A stretch of 9,706 nucleotides of DNA from Propionibacterium sp. (GTDB taxonomy: Bacteria > Actinomycetota > Actinomycetes > Propionibacteriales > Propionibacteriaceae). Shown here one piece after another: positions 1-5,176 of the stretch. Position numbers and translations under genes: made by a program. The stretch covers positions 1 to 9,706 of the forward strand of contig JAAYZP010000088.1 in assembly GCA_012514785.1 (NCBI GenBank), read 5' to 3'. The notes under the pieces were generated by a model. The model did no database searches, was not told the origin of the DNA, and saw only the letters and a list, made by a program, of their open reading frames with translations. Numbering within the stretch: position 1 is the stretch's first letter; each line of letters opens with the position of its first letter.

Positions 1-1
1 C

Positions 2-433
2 AAGGTGAAGGAAATCATCGACGCCGGCGACTACGTCTCCGACGAGATCACCGAGGACCTCGTCGCGAACCGCCTGAGCGAGCCCGACTGCGAGCCCGGC
101 TTCCTGCTCGACGGCTTCCCCCGCACCCTGCACCAGGTGCACTTCCTCGACCGCTACCTCGCCGACCGCGGTACGGCGCTGGACGCCGTCGTCTCCCTGC
201 ACGTCGACCCGGAGGCGCTCGTGGAGCGCCTGCTCGACCGCGCCACCAAGGAAGGCCGCGCGGACGACACGGAGGAGACCATCCGTCGCCGCATGGAGGT
301 CTTCGCGGGCCAGACCGCGCCGCTGCTGTCCTACTACGAGGACCGGGGACTGCTCGTCGAGATCGACGGCACCGGCACCGTGGAGGAGGTCCAGCAGCGC
401 ATGTTCGAGCAGCTGGACGAGAAGCGTTCGTGA
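2..433 (+). CDS. adk: Adenylate kinase, 3' part (5' end outside window)
   Basis: Adenylate kinase interconverts ATP + AMP and two ADP in the cytoplasm. The reading frame is open from base 2, and the N-terminal P-loop lies outside the window. What is visible is diagnostic: the AMP-binding region with GFLLDGFPRT, the segment LVERLLDRATKEGRADDT, and the following IRRRMEVF helix. The LID is the short form without the four-cysteine zinc insert, as usual in actinobacteria. The TGA stop (431-433) overlaps the GTG start of map as GTGA, so the two are translationally coupled. In actinobacteria adk-map normally closes the secY segment of the ribosomal protein cluster. The GTG near base 5 is an internal valine and not a start. 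The product call is firm. Confidence 0.96.
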   Translation, partial: KVKEIIDAGDYVSDEITEDLVANRLSEPDCEPGFLLDGFPRTLHQVHFLDRYLADRGTALDAVVSLHVDPEALVERLLDRATKEGRADDTEETIRRRMEVFAGQTAPLLSYYEDRGLLVEIDGTGTVEEVQQRMFEQLDEKRS

Positions 434-1245
434 TCGAGCTGAAGTCGGCCGCCCAGCTGCGGCTCATGCGACGCGCGGGCCTGGTGGTGGCCGAGGGGCT
501 GGAGGCCATGACGGCCGCCGTCGCACCCGGCATCACCACGGGCGAGATCGACCAGATCGGCCGCGACGTGATCGCCGCTCACGGGGCGACGTCGAACTTC
601 CTGAACTACGGGGAGGAGTACGGCATCGGGTTCCCCGGTGTGGCGTGCATCTCCGTCAACGACGAGCTCGTCCACGGCATCCCGGGTGACCGGGTGCTCG
701 CGGTGGGCGACATGGTGAGCATCGACTACGGCGCCATCGTCGAGGGCTGGCACGCCGACGCCGCGCGTACCGTCATCGTCGGGGAGGGCACTGCGGAGGA
801 GCGGGAGCTCAACCACGTGACCGAGGAGGCGCTCTGGGCCGGGATCCTGGCGATGCGGCCGGGCGGCAGGGTCGGCGACGTGTCGAAGTCGATCGAGAAG
901 CGCATCCGGCAGGGGAGCGGCCACTACGGCATCCTGCGGGAGTTCACCGGCCACGGGATCGGCTCGGCGATGCACATGCCGCCGGACGTGCCCAACATCC
1001 GCACCTTCGGCCGCCAGGTGCCGCTCCGGCTCGGGATGGCGCTGGCGATCGAGCCGATGGTGACGCTGGGGACGCACAAGACCGCCGAACTGGACGATGG
1101 CTGGACGATCGTGTCCAAGGACGGCTCGAAGGGCTCGCACTGGGAGAACACGGCGGTGCTCACCGAGCGTGGCATCTGGGTGCTGACGGAGTTCGACGGC
1201 GGCGAGTCGAGGCTGGGGGAGCGCTTCGGTCCGCTGGGGGACTGA
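430..1245 (+). CDS. map: Type I methionine aminopeptidase
   Basis: The enzyme removes the initiator methionine from nascent proteins, using a two-metal centre. All five expected metal ligands are visible: D99 (SIDYG), D110 (WHADAART), H175 (FTGHGIG), E208 (AIEPM) and E239 (HWENT). The substrate-contact histidines H82 (VNDELVHGIPG) and H182 are present too. At 271 aa it is a standard compact type I enzyme without an N-terminal zinc-finger extension. The GTG start overlaps the adk stop by 4 bp, which fixes the start. In most actinobacteria infA follows map. Here a low-GC stretch with a 73-aa gene follows instead, so the usual order is broken just downstream. Catalytic competence looks intact. 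Confidence 0.96.
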   Translation: MIELKSAAQLRLMRRAGLVVAEGLEAMTAAVAPGITTGEIDQIGRDVIAAHGATSNFLNYGEEYGIGFPGVACISVNDELVHGIPGDRVLAVGDMVSIDYGAIVEGWHADAARTVIVGEGTAEERELNHVTEEALWAGILAMRPGGRVGDVSKSIEKRIRQGSGHYGILREFTGHGIGSAMHMPPDVPNIRTFGRQVPLRLGMALAIEPMVTLGTHKTAELDDGWTIVSKDGSKGSHWENTAVLTERGIWVLTEFDGGESRLGERFGPLGD

Positions 1246-1422
1246 CCCGATGAGTCACTTCCGCACTGGCGGGGATGGCCACGGCGAAGGCTACGGGGAG
1301 TACACTGGGACCAGCTGAAGACCTAAGTTGACCATCGCTGGTGCTTGTGGTATTGTTATCAACTTTCAATCAACGGCTACTGCAATAAGGGTAGTAGAGT
1401 GTTCCTTAAAGGAGGTGCTGGG
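1246..1422. other. Intergenic region after map, with promoter and leader
   Basis: This 177-bp gap separates map from the 73-aa gene. No convincing rho-independent terminator for map is visible. A 22-codon frame (ATG at 1250, stop ending at 1318) lies in it but has no Shine-Dalgarno, and I do not call it. The second half is clearly AT-richer than map and marks the start of the low-GC island. ATCAAC occurs twice (1358-1363 and 1369-1374), and 1369-1382 matches the 14-bp repeat upstream of the ART-like gene at 10 of 14 positions. Confidence 0.6.
1328..1356 (+). promoter_or_regulatory. Sigma-A type promoter for the 73-aa gene
   Basis: TTGACC (1328-1333) is followed after 17 bp by TATTGT (1351-1356), close to the vegetative -35/-10 consensus. 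Transcription would begin near 1363 and leave a leader of about 60 nt before the ATG at 1423. It is the best promoter match I see in the window. It may originally have driven another gene after map, such as infA, but nothing here proves that. Confidence 0.7.
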
Positions 1423-1644
1423 ATGAGTGACACAGTTCGACACGTACGTGTTTCAAATGATGTGGACTTTAACCCAGACGAAGGCGCGGGTTTTTTCGCG
1501 TTCTACGGCGTCACAGATTGCCGAGCGCAGGAGCGTGTCATCCAGAAGTCGGTGAATGCGTTGAGCGCATACGAGGAGCATCGAAGCCGCCAACGGGAAG
1601 CCGAGGAGCGTGCGGGTCGGTCGGCGTCGGCGCCGTCGAGCTAG
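1423..1644 (+). CDS. Small protein of unknown function (73 aa), possible partner of the ART-like gene
   Basis: The ATG at 1423 is chosen over an upstream in-frame ATG at 1345, because AAAGGAGG sits at 1408-1415, 7 nt before 1423, and the promoter -10 overlaps the longer start. The 73-residue product has an acidic N-terminal half with a hydrophobic patch GAGFFAFYGV (about 21-30). A charged, probably helical C-terminal half follows (about 35-65, rich in Glu, Arg and Gln) and ends in a Ser/Ala tail. There is no signal peptide or membrane segment, so it should be cytosolic. Its TAG stop overlaps the stop of the convergent ART-like gene by 3 bp (CTAG at 1641-1644). I do not recognise the family. 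Size and position suggest an antitoxin or immunity-type partner, but that is inference only. The strong promoter and Shine-Dalgarno argue that the gene is real. Confidence 0.7.
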   Translation: MSDTVRHVRVSNDVDFNPDEGAGFFAFYGVTDCRAQERVIQKSVNALSAYEEHRSRQREAEERAGRSASAPSS

Positions 1645-2213
1645 AGGTTGACTCGGTCGAGTGCGATGATGGCGCGAGGGTCGGTCACGTTGATCTGGAT
1701 ATGGTCAAGATCGCCGACCTGGGATATTAGCCCACCCGGCAGAATATAGACTGGGGAGCCTTCCTGGAAGGCCCCCCTCACTGTGCTGAAGCGCGGCGAG
1801 CCGTCGGGTTTCCGCGTCGAAGCGAGGATGAACTCGATGACCTTGCAGTCCATCTCGCGACGGTAGTAGTTCTGTCGCAATGCCGCATGTCGCTCCGGCG
1901 GGAGTTCGTCGTACACCGATTGGGCAATCGCCGCCACCAGCTCACGGCCCTCGGTGCGCGTTAAGTCGAGGCAGTCTGTGAGGTCAATGACAGCTGCGAG
2001 TATGGCGGGTTTGCCCCCGTGCCTGGGGATGACGTGGCGCTCGCTCCACTGCCGAGCGCGTTCGAGGTCTCCTTCCCAGAAGTAGCATCCGTGGCCGAGC
2101 CAGTCGCCTGGGAATGTGCTCCGCGGGATGCCGTGGCTCAGGTGTTCGTGGACGTACCGGTCAGAGGTGCCGTGGTATCCCCAGACGAGATTGTTGGGCC
2201 GCATGTCCGGCAT
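1641..2213 (-). CDS. ADP-ribosyltransferase-like protein (putative toxin)
   Basis: This 190-aa cytosolic protein has features of the ADP-ribosyltransferase (H-Y-E/PARP-like) fold. GYHGTS (H14) opens the domain. WLGHGCYFWEGDLERARQW (Y44, then a helix with A-x-x-W) matches the second NAD-site block. MDCKVIEFI (about 121-129) and an HIQI strand (171-174) follow in the order I associate with a widespread family of hypothetical proteins in mobile and phage DNA. The third catalytic residue cannot be assigned with certainty; E151 (FQEGSPVY) and Q173 are candidates. The ATG at 2213 is preferred over an in-frame ATG at 2273, because AAGGAGGTG lies at 2228-2220 on this strand, 8 nt upstream, whereas 2273 has none. 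The gene converges with, and overlaps by 3 bp, the 73-aa gene. Lower GC than its neighbours suggests transfer. NAD transferase activity and toxicity are inferred. Confidence 0.7.
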   Translation of the reverse strand: MPDMRPNNLVWGYHGTSDRYVHEHLSHGIPRSTFPGDWLGHGCYFWEGDLERARQWSERHVIPRHGGKPAILAAVIDLTDCLDLTRTEGRELVAAIAQSVYDELPPERHAALRQNYYRREMDCKVIEFILASTRKPDGSPRFSTVRGAFQEGSPVYILPGGLISQVGDLDHIQINVTDPRAIIALDRVNL

Positions 2214-2287
2214 CCTGTCCACCTCCTTCAGTCCACCTCGGACCTGGACTACAATGAGCGGAATTACACTCATGAGATTTGATCCGT

Positions 2288-2316
2288 AGCGTATCAGCCC
2301 TTCGATGGTTAATCAA
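2288..2316 (-). promoter_or_regulatory. Candidate promoter of the ART-like gene
   Basis: On the - strand, TTGATT (2316-2311) is followed after 17 bp by TACGCT (2293-2288). Transcription would start near 2281, about 68 nt before the ATG at 2213. The -35 hexamer lies partly inside the downstream copy of a 14-bp direct repeat, so a protein bound there could block RNA polymerase. Confidence 0.5.
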
Positions 2317-2356
2317 TATGTAGTGGTGTCCCTTGAAATTTGATCAACATGTAGTG
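2312..2356. repeat. Pair of 14-bp direct repeats ATCAAYATGTAGTG
   Basis: ATCAATATGTAGTG (2312-2325) and ATCAACATGTAGTG (2343-2356) differ at one base. Their starts are 31 bp apart, about three helical turns, so bound proteins would lie on one face of the DNA. The first copy overlaps the predicted ART -35 hexamer. This resembles an autoregulatory operator. Terminal repeats of an insertion sequence are the alternative. Confidence 0.6.
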
Positions 2357-2381
2357 TTTTGGGCAGGCTAAGTGTTGATCA
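2341..2381. repeat. 9-bp perfect inverted repeat TGATCAACA / TGTTGATCA
   Basis: TGATCAACA (2341-2349) and TGTTGATCA (2373-2381) are exact reverse complements, 23 nt apart. The left arm shares ATCAACA with the second 14-bp direct repeat, so the ATCAAC word appears three times here in two orientations. It may be a regulator site or a remnant of a transposon end. The loop is long for a terminator and no T-run follows. Confidence 0.5.
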
Positions 2382-2497
2382 GCTGGGCTCAGAAGCCAAG
2401 ACGGATCGATAAGCCCTCTCCGGCCAAGCGTGTCCTTCTCATCCGCATCTCATGAACCCGCGATAGCGTTCACTCAACGCCATCAGAAGGAGCAGGT

Positions 2498-3664
2498 ATG
2501 AAGATCGTCGTCGTGGGCACGGGGTATGTGGGATTGTCCAATGCGGTCATCCTGGCGCAGCACCACGAGGTGCAGGCCGTGGATATCGACGCGGAGAAGG
2601 TGGCGTTGATCAACCAGAAGGTCTCACCCATCGTCGATCCGGAACTGCAGGATCACCTCACGAAGGTGCCGTTGAACCTGGAGGCGACGACGGATGCGGC
2701 CTCGGCGTACGCAGGGGCGAGGTTCGTCGTCGTGTCGACGCCGACGGATTACGACCCGGACACCAACTACTTCAATACGGAGTCGGTGGAGTCGGTTGTG
2801 GCGGAGGTGATGCGGGTCAATCGGGATGCGACGGTGGTGATCAAGTCGACGGTGCCGGTTGGGTTCACGGCGGAGTTGCGTGAGCAGTACGACGGTGCGT
2901 CGATCATCTTCTCGCCGGAGTTCCTGCGTGAGGGGCGGGCGTTGTACGACAACCTGCATCCGTCGCGGATTGTGGTGGGGGAGCGTAGCGAGCGGGGGCA
3001 GGAGTTCGCGGAGTTGCTGCGGGAGAGCTCGAACGAGCCGGATGTGCCGATCCTGTTGACGGACTCGACGGAGGCGGAGGCGATCAAGCTGTTCTCGAAC
3101 ACGTATCTGGCGCTGCGGGTGGCGTTCTTCAACGAGTTGGACACGTACGCCGCGTCGCGGGGGCTGAACACGTCGCAGATCATCGAGGGTGTGGGGCTGG
3201 ATCCGCGGATCGGGAAGCATTACAACAATCCGTCGTTCGGTTACGGCGGGTATTGCCTGCCGAAGGACACGAAGCAGCTCTTGGCGAACTATTCGGATGT
3301 GCCGCAGAACCTGATCCAGGCGGTGGTGGATTCGAACAAGACGCGCAAGGACTTCGTCGCGATGGACATTCTTCGGGAGCGGCCGAAGGTGGTGGGGATC
3401 TACCGCCTGGTGATGAAGTCGGGGTCGGACAATTTCCGGACGTCGGCGATCCAGGGGATCATGAAGCGGATCAAGGCCAAGGGTGTGCCGGTGATCGTGT
3501 ACGAGCCGGTGCTGGAGGAGGAGACGTTCTACAACTCCGAGGTCGTGACGGATCTGGAGGAGTTCAAACGTCGCTCGGATGTGATCATCGCGAACCGCCG
3601 CGAGGAAGTGCTCGACGACGTGGCGGAGAAGGTCTACACCCGCGACATCTACGGCCGCGACTGA
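2498..3664 (+). CDS. ugd: UDP-glucose 6-dehydrogenase
   Basis: The enzyme oxidises UDP-glucose to UDP-glucuronate with two NAD+, supplying the acidic sugar for capsule or exopolysaccharide. At 388 aa it is the short bacterial form. The N-terminal Rossmann motif GTGYVG is at 7-12. The central FSPEFLREGRALYDNLHPSR (138-157) contains catalytic E141. K197 and N201 lie in the EAIKLFSNTYLALR segment. The nucleophile C253 and D257 are in GYGGYCLPKD. All key residues are present, so it should be active. The ATG at 2498 has AGAAGGAG 5 nt upstream. Codon use (many TTG, CGG, GGG and GTG) differs visibly from the C-ending style of the next gene, compatible with separate acquisition. The beta-propeller gene begins 12 bp downstream and is probably cotranscribed. 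Confidence 0.96.
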   Translation: MKIVVVGTGYVGLSNAVILAQHHEVQAVDIDAEKVALINQKVSPIVDPELQDHLTKVPLNLEATTDAASAYAGARFVVVSTPTDYDPDTNYFNTESVESVVAEVMRVNRDATVVIKSTVPVGFTAELREQYDGASIIFSPEFLREGRALYDNLHPSRIVVGERSERGQEFAELLRESSNEPDVPILLTDSTEAEAIKLFSNTYLALRVAFFNELDTYAASRGLNTSQIIEGVGLDPRIGKHYNNPSFGYGGYCLPKDTKQLLANYSDVPQNLIQAVVDSNKTRKDFVAMDILRERPKVVGIYRLVMKSGSDNFRTSAIQGIMKRIKAKGVPVIVYEPVLEEETFYNSEVVTDLEEFKRRSDVIIANRREEVLDDVAEKVYTRDIYGRD

Positions 3665-3676
3665 CCGGGCCCATCC

Positions 3677-5014
3677 ATGAAGCCGAAACACCCGGTGCTC
3701 TGGCTGCTGCTGGGCATAGTTCTCATCGCCGTGATCGCCGTCGCCGTGATCCAGCTGGTCTCCCGCAGCGACGACGCACCGGCCACGCCGTTCAGCGTCC
3801 ACGAAGACATCCACGAACTCCCGACGACGCAGTGGACCCGGAGCTACGGCGACGGTTCCGGCATGCTCCCCGACCTCCGCGTCCTCGACGCGGGGCCGGG
3901 CCGGGCGCTGGTCGTCGTCGCCGTCGATGTCTCGGGGTACACCGCGACGGCCACCCAACTGGACCTCACGATGGTGGACCTCGACTCCGGTGAGGAGATC
4001 TGGGCGTCGATGGCCGAGCTCGACCCCGATGCGTTCGACCGCCAGTGGTCGGGGCCGGCGCGCGTCGGGGAGGCGGGCTACGTCGCGTTCTCCCTGCGCA
4101 ACCAGGACGAGGACCGGCAATGGTCGTCGGAGATCAGGCTGTACTCCACCGCCGACGGGTCTGTGGAGACGCTCACCGTCGACGGCTACGCCACCGCGAC
4201 GATGGCCGACGAGACGCTGTACGTCGCGGAGAGCGACGGCGAGGGCCGGGAGATCGCCGTGCGTGCGTACGACGTCGAGGATCTGGGCGCGCCGCGGGCC
4301 GAGTTCGGGGTGACCGGCACCGGAGGGCAAGAGCTCTGCGTCCGCGAACAGACGCTTGTGATCGGGGAGTACGTCACCGGCAGCGGGGGCTCGTGCTGGT
4401 TCCCGGGTACCGCCGTCGCCGTCGACCGGACGTCCGGCGAGGCGCTGCCGTGGTCCGTTCCCGGCACGGCCGGGATGCAGCTCCGGTTGGACGAGGACGG
4501 TCTCGTCGCGGCGGGCGGTGACGGCGAGGAGTACGTCGTGACCCGGCTGGCCGACGACGGCACGCAGGTTTGGTCGGTATCCGTCGAGGAGGGGGCCTCC
4601 ACCAACGGCTACCCCTGGGACGACTTCGTCGTGATCACCGGAGGCGACGGCCTGGTCCAGCTCGACCTGGAGACCGGGGAGGAGCGTTGGACCCGGCCCG
4701 ACGTCGAGGATGGTCGCGTGGTGCTGACCATGCCCGAGCGGCTGCTCGTCCGCGCCGACGACGAACTCCTGTGGCTCGACAGCGCCACCGGGGAGACGCT
4801 GCACGCCGCGCTGCAGGCTGACTCGGACGTCTGGTCCCCGGGGGCGAGCCCGTCGTACGTCTATCTGCAGGGCTCCGGATGGCTCATCGCGTACAGCCAC
4901 GACGGCGACGAGGCCTGGCGCATGCCGCTCAAAGCCCGCCACTTCGGCACCACCGCCGGCGGTCATCTGCTGCTGATCGGGTGGGACGGGACGGAGGTCT
5001 CGCTGCTGCGCTGA
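3677..5014 (+). CDS. Membrane-anchored PQQ-like beta-propeller protein
   Basis: This is a 445-aa protein with a short basic N-terminus and one hydrophobic segment (about 7-29), either an uncleaved anchor or a signal peptide. The rest should lie outside the membrane. It carries repeated blades of the PQQ-like (BamB-type) pattern, with a strand, then D-x-x-T/S-G-E, then a Trp: LDSGEEIW (102-109), DDGTQVWS (293-300), LETGEERW (331-338), LDSATGETL (367-375) and HDGDEAWR (408-415). Blades 1-3 are more diverged. C221 and C240 could form a disulfide. No enzyme motif is visible, so a binding or scaffold role in envelope or polysaccharide assembly is likely, with the exact role unknown. The ATG at 3677 has no clear Shine-Dalgarno, and the 12-bp gap after ugd suggests coupling. 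True PQQ dehydrogenase residues are not evident. Confidence 0.8.
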   Translation: MKPKHPVLWLLLGIVLIAVIAVAVIQLVSRSDDAPATPFSVHEDIHELPTTQWTRSYGDGSGMLPDLRVLDAGPGRALVVVAVDVSGYTATATQLDLTMVDLDSGEEIWASMAELDPDAFDRQWSGPARVGEAGYVAFSLRNQDEDRQWSSEIRLYSTADGSVETLTVDGYATATMADETLYVAESDGEGREIAVRAYDVEDLGAPRAEFGVTGTGGQELCVREQTLVIGEYVTGSGGSCWFPGTAVAVDRTSGEALPWSVPGTAGMQLRLDEDGLVAAGGDGEEYVVTRLADDGTQVWSVSVEEGASTNGYPWDDFVVITGGDGLVQLDLETGEERWTRPDVEDGRVVLTMPERLLVRADDELLWLDSATGETLHAALQADSDVWSPGASPSYVYLQGSGWLIAYSHDGDEAWRMPLKARHFGTTAGGHLLLIGWDGTEVSLLR

Positions 5015-5176
5015 GCCGCCCGTCGCGTCGCGAGAACCGATGGCAGGTGCCCAAAGTGCTGCGACGTCGACGCATAGGTGGCAGGGGCCGCCTGCAGAAG
5101 CCGGAAACTAGGGGGCAGGCGCCACTTGCGCTGGGATGTCGACGCACAGGTGTCAGGTGCCGCGTAGACGGAGCGG
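5015..5176. other. Convergent intergenic region with a repeat array
   Basis: This 162-bp gap lies between the 3' ends of the propeller gene (+) and the three-domain gene (-). It has no coding signal and is almost filled by the GGCAGGnGCC array. A 7-bp stem (5089-5095 with 5115-5121, 19-nt loop) can form, but no T-run follows, so a standard rho-independent terminator is not supported. A two-sided termination role remains possible from position alone. Confidence 0.55.
5041..5163. repeat. Two 51-bp imperfect direct repeats with four GGCAGGnGCC decamers
   Basis: Bases 5041-5091 and 5113-5163 align at about 39 of 51 positions with a 72-bp period. The right half is best conserved: 5066-5091 and 5138-5163, beginning GTCGACGCA, match at 23 of 26. 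Each unit is bounded by the decamer GGCAGGnGCC: 5042-5051 (TGCC ending), 5080-5089 (GGCC ending), 5114-5123 (CGCC ending) and 5152-5161 (first G followed by T in place of G). The spacers are 28, 24 and 28 nt, giving a symmetric layout. The decamer is self-complementary at its outer four bases (GGCA/TGCC). This looks like a dispersed intergenic (REP-like) element or an iterated protein-binding site. Confidence 0.7.

Larger units (their letters stand above)
2214..2497. other. 284-bp divergent intergenic region with repeats
   Basis: The gap lies between the ART-like gene (-) and ugd (+). It is AT-rich near 2270-2385 and holds the ART promoter, two 14-bp direct repeats and one inverted repeat, listed separately. 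No coding sequence is supported. For ugd, only a weak -10-like TAGCGT (2464-2469) is visible, without a good -35; the Shine-Dalgarno AGAAGGAG (2485-2492) is clear. The repeat-rich part could be an operator or the decayed end of an insertion sequence; no transposase remnant is visible. Confidence 0.55.

Noticed and set aside
1250..1318. 22-codon frame just after map
   Set aside because: It has no Shine-Dalgarno, is Gly-rich by composition, and nothing supports translation.
2214..2273. Longer N-terminus of the ART-like protein from ATG at 2273
   Set aside because: There is no Shine-Dalgarno before 2273, while AAGGAGGTG lies at ideal distance before 2213. The extra residues would be encoded through the ribosome-binding site.
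2624..4966. Very long - strand frame (780 codons) opposite ugd and the propeller gene
   Set aside because: It is the antisense shadow of two well-supported + genes. Its product is Arg/His/Pro-rich with no domain, typical of high-GC mirror frames.
5089..5121. Hairpin as a rho-independent terminator between convergent genes
   Set aside because: The 7-bp stem has a 19-nt loop and no T-run on either strand; the repeat array explains the complementarity better.
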